This document shows, in pieces, positions 8,760 through 16,867 of a stretch of DNA of 64,000 nt (the stretch's first letter is position 1; every line of letters starts with the position of its first letter). Made by a program: the position numbers and the translations under genes. The notes beneath the pieces are model-generated. The model saw only the letters and a program-made list of their open reading frames with translations, was not told the origin of the DNA and did not search any database. Origin of the DNA: Alteraurantiacibacter buctensis (lineage in GTDB: Bacteria; Pseudomonadota; Alphaproteobacteria; Sphingomonadales; Sphingomonadaceae); the NCBI RefSeq assembly GCF_009827655.1, contig NZ_WTYV01000003.1:124001-188000 (forward strand), written 5' to 3'.

Positions 8760-9020
8760 TGGCCGCCTTCGCCTGACACGCGGCAGGTCTGCGCCTGCAA
8801 TTGCGCCGCAACATCACAGGCAATTCTCGGTTCCTGCAGGGTTAGAGGATCACCTTCCGGCCGTGCCCCGATGTTTCCTCCGGGTCGGGAGCTTCTGGGG
8901 GGCAATCTGCACACGTGCGGCCGCTCCCCCAGCTACGCTCTCGATACAGTGTCATACTCGACGCTACATGACCGCTTTGCTGTGGTAGCGCCTGAGAGCG
9001 GCAATCCTTGAGGATTCGCA
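8760..9020. other. Junction region with no recognised gene
   Basis: About 260 bases between the broken kinase and the next small open frame. No gene, promoter or repeat is convincing. It probably carries the rearrangement junction that removed the kinase N-terminus. Confidence 0.4.
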
Positions 9021-9230
9021 ATGGCGAGTGGCAAGTTCCCGCAAGGGCATCGGTTTGGCGAACTTGCCGTACAGCTTGCAAGCGAGTTGGACTTTGATGC
9101 GCTCAACGATCAGGTGCGCAAGCTTCTGGAATCATTGCCTTTAACCGGCGGCGAGACAGGGACGGAAAAGTCACCAAACTACTGCCCCGTAGATAGGCGG
9201 CCTTTTGGCGACCATGCACCCGGCGCTTGA
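9021..9230 (+). CDS. Possible small protein (69 aa)
   Basis: A short open frame starting with ATG after a GAGGATT site that could serve as ribosome-binding site. The first 45 residues look helical and amphipathic (ELAVQLASELDFDALNDQVRK); the rest is low-complexity. No homology is recognised. It lies in front of the LuxR-type membrane protein in the same direction, separated by 145 bases that hold nothing obvious. It could be a real accessory gene or chance coding. Confidence 0.35.
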   Translation: MASGKFPQGHRFGELAVQLASELDFDALNDQVRKLLESLPLTGGETGTEKSPNYCPVDRRPFGDHAPGA

Positions 9231-9375
9231 CCGGTCGACCATCGCCCTGGCCTAGCCTTTCAGCTAGGTTGACAGCCGCTCAGACGCGACGGGTGCTCTT
9301 CGCTTAACTTTCCAATTCTGGCTCGACACGCTATCTTGCCCTGAGGCACCCCCCGCCGCAAAAGCGCTACGCACA

Positions 9376-9966
9376 ATGACAACGCCCAGTTCCCCTCTGT
9401 TTGAAGTGTTCGATTCCCTCTCCGAGCGGCAGAGGCAGACGATGGCTTTGCTTGGCGAGGGGCGCACCAGCAAGGAAATCGCCCGCAGTCTCGGCATTTC
9501 CGAAAGTGCTGCGGTTCAGCGCATCGAAACGGTCCGCCGCAAGGCCGGCGGGGTGCTTCGCAAGGACCTTGCGCGAACCTACCGCAGCTATCTCAAGTCG
9601 CTTGGACAGGAAAGCAACGGTACCACCGCGCGTGTCGAATGCCCCGATGATCCGCTGTGGCGCCCCGGCCAGGCAGCCTGTAACGATCTTACCGGTAAAT
9701 CCTTTCAGCTATCCGCATCGCTTCCCGGTGAGCAGACAGATCACCGGAACCAGTCGGTGGAGGACATGTTCCTCGGCGATGCGATCCCTTTCGAGGTCGC
9801 GGCGCCGTGGGGGTCGCAGTCTGAGCCGGCTGTAGTTCCGGGGGTGCTGGAAGGTCGAAGCGCCGCGCTCAACCGGATGCTGGCCGCCGTGGGATTAGCC
9901 CTCGGCATGCTGGTGCTCTGCCTGGTCCTGTTGGCGGTTGCATCGGAGATCGGCGAGCTGGTGTGA
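9376..9966 (+). CDS. LuxR-type helix-turn-helix protein with C-terminal membrane anchor
   Basis: A 196-residue protein with an N-terminal GerE/LuxR-type DNA-binding domain (LSERQRQTMALLGEGRTSKE, then IARSLGISESAAVQRIETVRRK, about residues 14-60), a polar linker of about 100 residues, and one hydrophobic helix near the C-terminus (about 168-191). There is no receiver or autoinducer domain. The layout suggests a membrane-tethered regulator released by proteolysis or sensing an envelope partner. It opens a run of small genes: next comes a gene 56 bases downstream, then a four-helix membrane protein and a RadC protein. Similar membrane-anchored LuxR proteins occur in sphingomonads, but I do not know their role. 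Confidence 0.75.
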   Translation: MTTPSSPLFEVFDSLSERQRQTMALLGEGRTSKEIARSLGISESAAVQRIETVRRKAGGVLRKDLARTYRSYLKSLGQESNGTTARVECPDDPLWRPGQAACNDLTGKSFQLSASLPGEQTDHRNQSVEDMFLGDAIPFEVAAPWGSQSEPAVVPGVLEGRSAALNRMLAAVGLALGMLVLCLVLLAVASEIGELV

Positions 9967-10022
9967 CGCGCTGTCATCTACCTGCACGAGTGCCCCTGTA
10001 TCGAACTGCAGGAGGATTACGC

Positions 10023-10346
10023 ATGTTGACTGTCGAAATCGCAGGGGCCCGCGTGGCACGGGACCTCGAGGAAGCCGAGCGGATGACCAATGAAAGCCTG
10101 CGCGCCCTTGCGCGGCTGAACGTGAGCATGATGAATGTCCGGCTCGATACGGACGTGCCCCAATACCAGGGCCAGACCGCCCTCATCCGCTTGCAGGAAG
10201 CCCAGCGGCACATGGTCGATGCGATGAGCAACCTGACCCGTGTTCACAAGTCGCTGCGCGATGATTTCACGAAGATCACCGCCTTGCCCGACACACCCGG
10301 GCGCTGTCCCGCAACCGAAGTCGCCAAGGTCGCCGAGAGCGCATGA
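10023..10346 (+). CDS. Hypothetical helical protein (107 aa)
   Basis: Unrecognised protein with a strong AGGAGG site before the ATG at 10023. It looks mostly helical with regular hydrophobic spacing, including QTALIRLQEAQRHMVDAMSN, so a coiled coil or helical bundle is likely. There is no signal peptide or membrane segment. It lies between the membrane-anchored LuxR protein and the membrane protein and is probably in the same transcript. It could be a soluble partner of one of them; that is inference from gene order only. Confidence 0.7.
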   Translation: MLTVEIAGARVARDLEEAERMTNESLRALARLNVSMMNVRLDTDVPQYQGQTALIRLQEAQRHMVDAMSNLTRVHKSLRDDFTKITALPDTPGRCPATEVAKVAESA

Positions 10347-10383
10347 TCGGGGGAGGGTCTGGATTGTCGCCGATCGGCGGCTG

Positions 10384-10854
10384 GTGATCCACACTCTCCT
10401 CGTCGAGTACCGAGCCTATATTCAATACCTGATCATCTTCGCGCTGACAGCTTACGCTTTCGCGCGGGGAGCCGGCCCTGAAAAGCAGGCCGGAGCAATC
10501 CTGTCCGCGATGGTGGTGGTGTTTCTCGTCTACCACAATCTCGCCGGACGGAGCGGTGTGTACGACAAGATCGACCTTGGCCTGATGGCAATCGATCTTG
10601 TCGTGCTGGTTCTGCTGATGCGGTTGGCGATCAGGGCAAACCGGATTTACCCGTTATGGATGCTTGCCGCACAACTGATCGCGACGTTGATGCACCTTGG
10701 CCGGGAACTGGATTCACAGGTCCCGCCGATCGCCTATTTCCTGCTGGTCCACGCTCCGTCCTATATCCAGGTGCTGGCCTTCTCGGCCGGACTTGTCGCT
10801 CATCGTCGCCGAACGCAAATCTACGGCACTTACCGGTCCTGGCGGGAGTCCTGA
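10384..10854 (+). CDS. Small membrane protein with four predicted helices
   Basis: A 156-residue integral membrane protein with hydrophobic segments around residues 11-28, 36-52, 63-83 and 110-140, and a basic C-terminal tail. No family is recognised. The start is uncertain: GTG at 10384 is in frame, but the best ribosome-binding site (GGGGGAGGG near 10350) is almost 30 bases upstream and would better suit a start near 10363, where only rare codons exist. It follows the helical protein gene by 37 bases and leads into the RadC gene with an apparent four-base overlap. Confidence 0.65.
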   Translation: MIHTLLVEYRAYIQYLIIFALTAYAFARGAGPEKQAGAILSAMVVVFLVYHNLAGRSGVYDKIDLGLMAIDLVVLVLLMRLAIRANRIYPLWMLAAQLIATLMHLGRELDSQVPPIAYFLLVHAPSYIQVLAFSAGLVAHRRRTQIYGTYRSWRES

Positions 10855-11423
10855 CGCCGCTTTTGGGCAGCCGGTCAGATGATTTCGCCGAGACACTGAT
10901 TGGCCGCTTCGGGTCGATATCCGGAATAATCAATGCCTCGCCCGATGCGCTCCGGGAAGCCCTGAAGCAGGATCCATCTGTTGCCGATGCCGTGATCGCC
11001 TGCCGCGAACTGATCCGGATAAGTACCCTGGAGGAGTTGGTCAGCGAGCGGGTCAGCCCGTTGAACCCGGCCTTTCGCGACTACCTGATCGCGGAGCTGG
11101 ACAACCCTGCCGAGGAGCGCCTCCAGGCAATCTACCTGGATCGTGATGACCGATTCATAAGAGACGAACGCGTGTCGCAAGGGTCCCGCGATAGTCTTTC
11201 GGTCCGGCTGCGCTATCTGCTTCATCGGGCCCTTGATTTGGGTGCCTTCGGTCTGATCGTGGCGCACAATCACCCGTCCGGTTCTGCAACGCCAAGCACC
11301 ATGGATCGCGATGCCACCGAGCGCCTGAGGCAACTCACGGCCTCGCTCGACATCAAGCTGGTCGATCACTGCATTGTCGCCCGGGGCTGCGTCTTCAGCA
11401 TGGCCCAGAACAAGCTCATCTGA
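10851..11423 (+). CDS. radC: RadC/JAB-domain (JAMM) protein
   Basis: A protein of about 190 residues of the RadC family. A short helical N-terminal region (LIGRFGSISGIIN) is followed by a JAMM metalloprotease-like domain with the metal motif HNHPSGSATPSTMDRD. RadC proteins are common on mobile elements; despite the name, no DNA-repair role is established. The start is unclear because there is no ATG or GTG near the expected N-terminus. A CTG at 10851 overlaps the preceding stop in the manner of ATGA coupling; a TTG at 10863 is the alternative. Compared with full-length RadC it lacks part of the N-terminal UPF0758 helix-hairpin region, as many element-borne copies do. Confidence 0.85.
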   Translation: MTPLLGSRSDDFAETLIGRFGSISGIINASPDALREALKQDPSVADAVIACRELIRISTLEELVSERVSPLNPAFRDYLIAELDNPAEERLQAIYLDRDDRFIRDERVSQGSRDSLSVRLRYLLHRALDLGAFGLIVAHNHPSGSATPSTMDRDATERLRQLTASLDIKLVDHCIVARGCVFSMAQNKLI

Positions 11424-11473
11424 CGCAGCCGCAGTCACAGGCCAATGCCCATCCTCATCAAGGAGCAAGCAAA

Positions 11474-11707
11474 TTGACCGAGCCAAACAAGGGTAAGCTT
11501 CCCACCGTGTCGGGGAAAGCCAGCACCAAGCTCGTCGTTCTCGGCAGCCTTGACGATGTTCTGGGGTCACAGGCGTCCCCGGAACTGAAGGCTGCCTGTA
11601 TAGCAATGGCGCTCGAGGGTGCGCAGCGCACCAGGCAGAGCGATGGCCCTTCCGCGCCGTCATCGAACCGCACTGGCGCAGGCAGTCCTGAAGCCGACAA
11701 CGACTGA
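11474..11707 (+). CDS. Small hypothetical protein (77 aa)
   Basis: Unrecognised 77-residue protein with a TTG start; AAGGAG lies nine bases upstream at good spacing. The middle (LGSLDDVLGSQASPELKAAC) looks helical and the C-terminus is Ser/Pro/Asp-rich and probably disordered. It is the last gene of the mobile-element side, downstream of radC in the same direction, possibly in the same transcript. It could be an accessory or antirestriction-type protein, but nothing shows this. Confidence 0.5.
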   Translation: MTEPNKGKLPTVSGKASTKLVVLGSLDDVLGSQASPELKAACIAMALEGAQRTRQSDGPSAPSSNRTGAGSPEADND

Positions 11708-11757
11708 GCAAGCCGTCCGGAAACGGGTGTCGTTTGCCCCAAATCGACGACATCCGA

Positions 11758-11799
11758 GGGTCCCATCTCCATGATCCCAACCCGCCGGGGATGGGACCC
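11758..11799. repeat. Long imperfect inverted repeat at a module boundary
   Basis: GGGTCCCATCTCC and GGGGATGGGACCC pair with one mismatch around a loop of about 16 bases. The repeat lies between the last gene of the mobile-element side and the end of the converging dlt-like operon. It may end both transcripts or mark an attachment or junction site. No T-run follows. The remaining bases up to 11918 hold nothing recognisable. Confidence 0.55.
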
Positions 11800-11918
11800 G
11801 ACCGGATGAGATTTCAGGGGCTCTGCTGGGTTAGCACGAACTCCGCCAATCGAAGTTGCGCTGCGACCAGACTGACAGCACCCATTTCACCATTTCCGGG
11901 CGTGTTGACCGGCAGCGG

Positions 11919-13010
11919 TCAGCCGTGGTGTCCGGGGCTGCGGTTGGCCTCCAGCAGGGCGTCAATCAACGAGGAAATCTCCGCCACCGGGGCAACATCC
12001 CGGCCATGGTGCCGCAAGAGGTTCAATACCAACCGGTCGATCCGTTCTACCTCCTTCGCGCCGCTATCCAATGCGCGCGCGATGGAAGACGGGCGGGTAA
12101 GCTGCGCTGCGGCTCGCGCATAGGTGTCAAACGGCACCAGATCGGCCGGCCGGGCGCCAAGCCGGAGCACCAGATCGGACACTGCATCGTATAAGGCGCG
12201 GCTGGCAGGCAGGTCAGCGTGGATCGCCTCAGCGATCGGCCGTGGTTCCGCCCGGGTGACGCTGCGGCAATTTCCCGCCAGGAGCATCGGCCATTTGACC
12301 AGCGGCACGTGGCGTGAGGTTGCGGCGATGAGTGCAACCGGCGGACGGACCGGTTCCCCTGCCGACAGCACATGCAAGTGTGACATGTCGCGCGCCAGCC
12401 TCTCCAGCAGGGACTGTGCAGCGTGATCGGCGAACGGCGCGGCCTTGAAGTTGGACGCCAGGGTTACGGTCAGAACGCCGGGCCGGGTGCCGTCCAGTCG
12501 CAGCGCCTGCGCATCCGGGCTTGCCACGCTGATCAGCGCGGGATCAAGGCCAGCCCATGCCTGTGGCGCGCTGTATACGCCCTCCAATGCTGATTCCGGG
12601 ACACTATCCAGCCGCGCCAGAAATGTCGGTGGTGGCAGGTTCATCAGCGACAGGCACGGCACCCGCGCAGCCGCGATCCGCGCCATCAGCGCGGCCACCG
12701 CGGGTGCCGCAAAGTGCGGCTCCTGCATCGCCAGCAGCGCGAAATCGGCCTGCTCTGGAGCGGCACCGGCCGGTGTGCGCAGCGTCAGGCTTCCCGGGGT
12801 TGGGTGAGCGACCAGCGGAGCGGCCAGAACGATCCGCTGTCCCGTGCGGCGCATCGCCATTTCAAGCTGCACCGGCCCATCGGCCATCGCGGCTATCTCG
12901 TCCTCACGACCCACTACGGTTACGGCATGCCCGGCCAGCGCCAGCTTGATCGCTGGCAGGAGGCCATAGCTGGCCCCGAGCACCAGCACGTTCATTGCGC
13001 GCGCGCCCAT
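11919..13010 (-). CDS. Ketopantoate-reductase/opine-dehydrogenase-like protein
   Basis: A 363-residue NAD(P)-type dehydrogenase with an N-terminal Rossmann motif (NVLVLGASYGLLPAIKLALAG) and a C-terminal helical half. The segment KWPMLLAGN recalls the Lys-Asn catalytic pattern of ketopantoate reductases, and the layout also fits opine-type dehydrogenases. The glycine motif is GASYG rather than the strict GxGxxG. The ATG at 13010 overlaps the preceding small gene's stop by one base (TGATG); a second start at 12995 gives a more standard N-terminus. As the last gene of the dlt-like operon it may reduce a keto acid to make or modify the acyl group that is attached. Confidence 0.6.
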   Translation of the reverse strand: MGARAMNVLVLGASYGLLPAIKLALAGHAVTVVGREDEIAAMADGPVQLEMAMRRTGQRIVLAAPLVAHPTPGSLTLRTPAGAAPEQADFALLAMQEPHFAAPAVAALMARIAAARVPCLSLMNLPPPTFLARLDSVPESALEGVYSAPQAWAGLDPALISVASPDAQALRLDGTRPGVLTVTLASNFKAAPFADHAAQSLLERLARDMSHLHVLSAGEPVRPPVALIAATSRHVPLVKWPMLLAGNCRSVTRAEPRPIAEAIHADLPASRALYDAVSDLVLRLGARPADLVPFDTYARAAAQLTRPSSIARALDSGAKEVERIDRLVLNLLRHHGRDVAPVAEISSLIDALLEANRSPGHHG

Positions 13011-13165
13011 CAACGCGCCCGCACGTCGACATAGATGATCTGCCCGTATTCGGCCCGGCTGGCCAGGAACACGGCACCCAGCATGGCCGCATAGATCAAC
13101 CCCAATACGGGTATCCGCAGCGCCGGGGGCAGCAATCTGGCGGCAAGGCGCGAAAGAGGGGTCAT
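13010..13165 (-). CDS. Tiny single-helix membrane protein (51 aa), DltX-like position
   Basis: A 51-residue protein with a basic N-terminus (MTPLSRLAARLLPPALR), one membrane helix (IPVLGLIYAAMLGAVFLAS) and a short C-terminal tail ending YVDVRAR. Its ATG overlaps the MBOAT stop (ATGA) and its stop overlaps the next start (TGATG), so it is part of the translated series although very short. In Gram-positive dlt operons a similar one-helix protein, DltX, accompanies the MBOAT protein DltB. The resemblance here is in size, topology and gene order; I see no firm sequence match. Confidence 0.7.
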   Translation of the reverse strand: MTPLSRLAARLLPPALRIPVLGLIYAAMLGAVFLASRAEYGQIIYVDVRAR

Positions 13166-14238
13166 TGGACAATCTCCAGCAGTCTCACGATGACAGGGCG
13201 GGCCAGCGAGAGCCAGCCCAGGATCAGGAACGGCGCGCATATCCGCCGCGCCAGATCCGGCACCCTGTGCAGCGGGAGATGGCGCCCGGCCATGTGGTTG
13301 ATCAAGACGCCGCCAGCCTGCCACGCCGACCACAGGACATAGTACAGCGAAATCTCATGCCACAGCCCCACCACAAGCATGGCGGCAAACAGCCCGGCAA
13401 CCGGGCTGCGGGTCAAAGCCGTGACCGGCGTGAACACATAGTCGCGGCACCAGCTCGTCAGGCTCATGTGCCAGCGGGTCCAGAAGTCGATCAGGTTGCG
13501 GGCGCGCCAGGGGTGATCGAAGTTTTCCTCAAGGGTAAGACCCGCCATCCTGCTGAGGCCCAGCGCCACCCCGGTAAGGCCTGCGAAAACGAAATACAGC
13601 GCAACCCAATCAAGCACCGAGGCCAGCCAGTCTACCGCAAAGTCTTGCGGGCCTACGCTGTGTGGCAGCAACTGCTGGCGGGCTATCCCCACCAGGTATT
13701 CGCCGAAGACCGTGGCCCAGAACAGGCCGGTAAGGGCTCGTTCTGCCCCGGCGGCGAAATCGGCAGGGTCCCATCGGCGCCGTTCTACCTGGCGGACGAA
13801 ATGCGGCAACCGATGGATCGGGCCGACAAACAGGACCGGCAGGAACAGCTGATATCGCCAATGTGCCCGCAAGCCCGGCGCGGCCTGGCGGCCCAGCCAC
13901 CAGTCTCCGATCACGTGCAGGGCGCGCAAGGTGAAGAATGCAGCGCCGATCCACACTTGCGACACCATCACCTGCGCCGCAACGAAACCGGCCAGCAGTA
14001 CCGCCGCCCATGACCCGGCAACCGCGCCACGAAATGGCGTCCGCTCCCCGGCCTGCAGCACCAGCGGCGTCAGCAGCGTGACCAGTGCCAGCCACAGCGC
14101 GGTGGGCCACGAAAGCCAGGCGAGTATTGCCATCGTCCACAGCGCCACAATGTCGAACGCCCAGGATCGCGGCACCAGCCAGGCCAGCACCACAGCCACG
14201 CACGACGCGACAATCAGCAGGGTGGCGAGATCGATCAC
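13162..14238 (-). CDS. MBOAT-family O-acyltransferase (DltB/AlgI-like)
   Basis: A 358-residue membrane-bound O-acyltransferase that moves an acyl group across or onto an envelope polymer. It has many membrane helices, the family block NLIDFWTRWHMSLTSWCRDY and the presumed catalytic histidine H294 in GLWHEISLYYV. It is somewhat shorter than typical AlgI or DltB. The GTG start overlaps the upstream stop as GTGA; longer in-frame starts would run well into the upstream gene. Together with the ligase-carrier fusion and the SGNH-like protein it forms a dlt-like set. Acyl donor and acceptor are unknown. Confidence 0.88.
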   Translation of the reverse strand: MIDLATLLIVASCVAVVLAWLVPRSWAFDIVALWTMAILAWLSWPTALWLALVTLLTPLVLQAGERTPFRGAVAGSWAAVLLAGFVAAQVMVSQVWIGAAFFTLRALHVIGDWWLGRQAAPGLRAHWRYQLFLPVLFVGPIHRLPHFVRQVERRRWDPADFAAGAERALTGLFWATVFGEYLVGIARQQLLPHSVGPQDFAVDWLASVLDWVALYFVFAGLTGVALGLSRMAGLTLEENFDHPWRARNLIDFWTRWHMSLTSWCRDYVFTPVTALTRSPVAGLFAAMLVVGLWHEISLYYVLWSAWQAGGVLINHMAGRHLPLHRVPDLARRICAPFLILGWLSLARPVIVRLLEIVQ

Positions 14239-15083
14239 GGTCGACGATCGCTCCAGTCGCGGAGCCGGCTTTGCAGTTGCGCCCGCCCGGAGCCGCTGAG
14301 GTGGCCGATCGATATGAAGAGGTCGTCCGGCCACGGCCCCTCCGGGGCAAACAACGGCACGGCGAGCCGGCGCGCAAGGTCACGCGCCGCATTGTCGAGG
14401 GCCTGCACCTGGTCTGCGCCCAGCAGCCTTTCCGCCGTAGTAGAACGCGGCGGGGCAACCAGGATGATCCGACTACCCCCGGATTGGGCACCGCGCACCG
14501 CGCGCGCCAGACGGTCCATGTCGCAGGGTCCGCGCATGACCAGCCCGTAACTGCGTGCCGTCGCGGCGAAGTGTTCCGGGGTGCGCCTGTCGATATCGGG
14601 CGGTTCGCCACCGTCGTCGGTGCTGGTGGCCCGGCCGATCAGGCGGGCGACCACATCGGTCTGCTGGTGTTGCCTCTCTTTCAGCCAGACGCGCAGCCTG
14701 CGGGCCGGCTGGTCACACCGGCGCGCGGCGTGGAGGGACGGCAGTTCATAAATGAATGGCCAAACCTCAAGCAGGATCAGTTCTGCCCGCTCCGCCGCCG
14801 CCTGTTCGACGAGGGCCACGGCCTCGGCCTCGCTGATAGCGGGCAGACCGATGCGGAAATGGCTGCGGCCATCACCGAGCAGACTGCTGGAAGTGCCGTC
14901 TTCCGTATCCCTGCCGGCGTGTTTTGCGAACGCATATTTGCTCTGGGACGAGCCGATCACGGCAATCTGAGCACCGCCAAAAACCGGCGGAATGCTGAAC
15001 GCACTGGCTGCCAGCGCGGCGGCTGCCACCATCAGCACGCCAATGGCCAAGGCCCACGCGCTGGCGAGGGCGCGCGACGTCAA
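14235..15083 (-). CDS. SGNH-hydrolase-like membrane-anchored protein (DltD/AlgJ-like role)
   Basis: A 282-residue protein with an N-terminal signal anchor (about 8-30) and an exported domain with SGNH-type features: GSSQSKYAF with Ser45/Ser46 as possible nucleophiles, and a C-terminal D254...H261 pair (DDLFISIGHLSGSG). Such proteins act beside MBOAT acyltransferases (DltD, AlgJ, AlgX, PatB) as transferases or esterases. The ATG overlaps the ligase stop by four bases and its stop overlaps the MBOAT start. It is shorter than DltD and the resemblance is motif-level only. Confidence 0.7.
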   Translation of the reverse strand: MTSRALASAWALAIGVLMVAAAALAASAFSIPPVFGGAQIAVIGSSQSKYAFAKHAGRDTEDGTSSSLLGDGRSHFRIGLPAISEAEAVALVEQAAAERAELILLEVWPFIYELPSLHAARRCDQPARRLRVWLKERQHQQTDVVARLIGRATSTDDGGEPPDIDRRTPEHFAATARSYGLVMRGPCDMDRLARAVRGAQSGGSRIILVAPPRSTTAERLLGADQVQALDNAARDLARRLAVPLFAPEGPWPDDLFISIGHLSGSGRAQLQSRLRDWSDRRP

Positions 15084-16867
15084 GCGCTCAGGTCCCGGAC
15101 CGTGCGAACCATGTCGGCAATCGTTTCGATAGTCGCCACGCGCGCCGCCGGGATCGACAGGCCGAAGTGGTGTTCCACGGCGAACACGAAATTGAGTTGC
15201 GAGAAGCTGTCCCAGCCGGCCACCGAACCGCGACCGGATGTCAGCGCCAGCGCCTCGGCGGGCACACGGAATACGTCTGCCGCCAGGGCCGTCACTTCTG
15301 CCGTGATGTCCCGGTGGTTGGCGGGAAGCGGATCGCCCACCACGGTTGCCGTCAGCAACCGGCGCAGGTCTGCCAGGACCGGCTTGCCCGACGGACCGCG
15401 CGCAATCGCTGGCACCATCACGATCCGCTTGGGCACCTTCTGCGCCTCGAGACAGGCGCGGGCGTGCGCGGCAAGCGCGTTTTCGTCTGCTGCGGCAGCG
15501 CCGTGCGCCAGCACCACGGCGGTCACCGGCACTTCGCCAAACAGGTCATCCTCGATCCCGATTGTCACGCTTTCCGCCACGGCGGGATGGCGCAGCATGG
15601 CCTCGTCGATTTCCTCGGGCCGGATCAGAAAGCCGCCCGCCATGATGACCGTCTTGCTGCGCCCCATGTAGGCGAAGCTGCCATCAGCCAGGCGCCGCGC
15701 CAGGTCGCCTGTCTTGAACCAGCCATCGGCCGTGAAGCTGGCGGCTGTCCGCGCGGGATCGCGCCAATAGCCGGGAAAAACGTTGTCGCCGCGCAGTTGC
15801 AGTTCGCCCGTCCCCGCTGCATCGGCATCGGCGACGCGTGCCTCGCCATCTGCCACCTTGCCCAGGGTTCCCACCTTGCCCATCTCCGGGTGTGGCCCGG
15901 CCCACAGTGCCGTGACCACGGTTTCTGTCAGACCGTACTGGTTGCACACGGGGCGAGCGAAACGCGCCTCCAGCCGCCGCCAGAGGTCCTCCGGCAGGTG
16001 CGCGGCACAGGACAGCAGCAGGCGGCACTCTGGCGCATCGAAATAGTCGTCGTGCGCGGCATAGCGGTCGATCATCGCCCAGACGGTGGGCACGGTGATC
16101 ACATGGCTGGCCCGCTCGGCCCGGACGCGGTTCAGCCACTGCTCGATCCGCGCCAGATCGAAGCCGCCCGCGCGGATCACGGTCCCGCCGCAGTACAATG
16201 CCTGGATCGGACCCTGAATCATCCCGTCGGCGTGGGCCAGGATCATGTCGTTGAAGATGCGCGCCTTGCCATCGTAACCGAACAGGCGGGTCTGCGTTGC
16301 AAGGTTGGCCAGCAGGTTGGCCCTGGTGATCTGGACCCCGGTGGGCGCTGCCGTGGTGCCCGAGGTGAACAGCAGGTAGGCAAGACCGGCATCGTCGCCA
16401 GGCAGGTGGGGCACCCGCCGGGAGTCCGATTGGGGCAGGAAGGCAAGCGTGTTTGCCCGCCGATCCCGCGAGAACCACGAAGGCCTGGCAGGGGCAGGAG
16501 CCGGAGATAACGCCAGGACGGCAATCCGCGTGTCCACACCCGCCGGCAAAATGTCTGCTGCGACACCCGCCGGCTCCACCGCCTCGACCACGCCAGCCAG
16601 CCGGGCATCGGGCGTATCGGCGGTCAACAACACCGGTACCACACCGTCGAGCAGCGCGGCGATGAAAGCAGTAACGGCTGCGACCTCGTCAGCCGTGCGG
16701 ATCACCAGACGGTCACCCGGCGCGATGCCGGCGGCGCTGAACCAGCTCAGCCACTGCCCGGTCATTTCGCGCAGATCGGCGTAGCTGACGCGCTGCCGGG
16801 GGAGCACCATGAAGTCGCGCTTGTCGCCCTCGGCGATAGTCGTCCAGAGGTCTTGCAGCGCAGTCAT
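15080..16867 (-). CDS. Acyl/aminoacyl-adenylating ligase fused to a carrier protein
   Basis: A 595-residue fusion. Residues 1 to about 500 are an AMP-forming ligase with LLFTSGTTAAPTGVQ (ATP loop), YGLTETVVTALW, WFKTGDLARR, GRSKTVIMAGGFLIRPEEID and the late catalytic-lysine motif PSGK. The last 80 residues are a phosphopantetheine carrier with the attachment serine at about S554 in GWDSFSQ. This equals DltA plus DltC in one chain. An unusual point is Thr in place of the usual Lys in the loop (APTGV rather than PKGV). The start follows the four-base overlap with the NeuD-like gene. The substrate cannot be read from sequence. Confidence 0.85.
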   Translation of the reverse strand: MTALQDLWTTIAEGDKRDFMVLPRQRVSYADLREMTGQWLSWFSAAGIAPGDRLVIRTADEVAAVTAFIAALLDGVVPVLLTADTPDARLAGVVEAVEPAGVAADILPAGVDTRIAVLALSPAPAPARPSWFSRDRRANTLAFLPQSDSRRVPHLPGDDAGLAYLLFTSGTTAAPTGVQITRANLLANLATQTRLFGYDGKARIFNDMILAHADGMIQGPIQALYCGGTVIRAGGFDLARIEQWLNRVRAERASHVITVPTVWAMIDRYAAHDDYFDAPECRLLLSCAAHLPEDLWRRLEARFARPVCNQYGLTETVVTALWAGPHPEMGKVGTLGKVADGEARVADADAAGTGELQLRGDNVFPGYWRDPARTAASFTADGWFKTGDLARRLADGSFAYMGRSKTVIMAGGFLIRPEEIDEAMLRHPAVAESVTIGIEDDLFGEVPVTAVVLAHGAAAADENALAAHARACLEAQKVPKRIVMVPAIARGPSGKPVLADLRRLLTATVVGDPLPANHRDITAEVTALAADVFRVPAEALALTSGRGSVAGWDSFSQLNFVFAVEHHFGLSIPAARVATIETIADMVRTVRDLSA

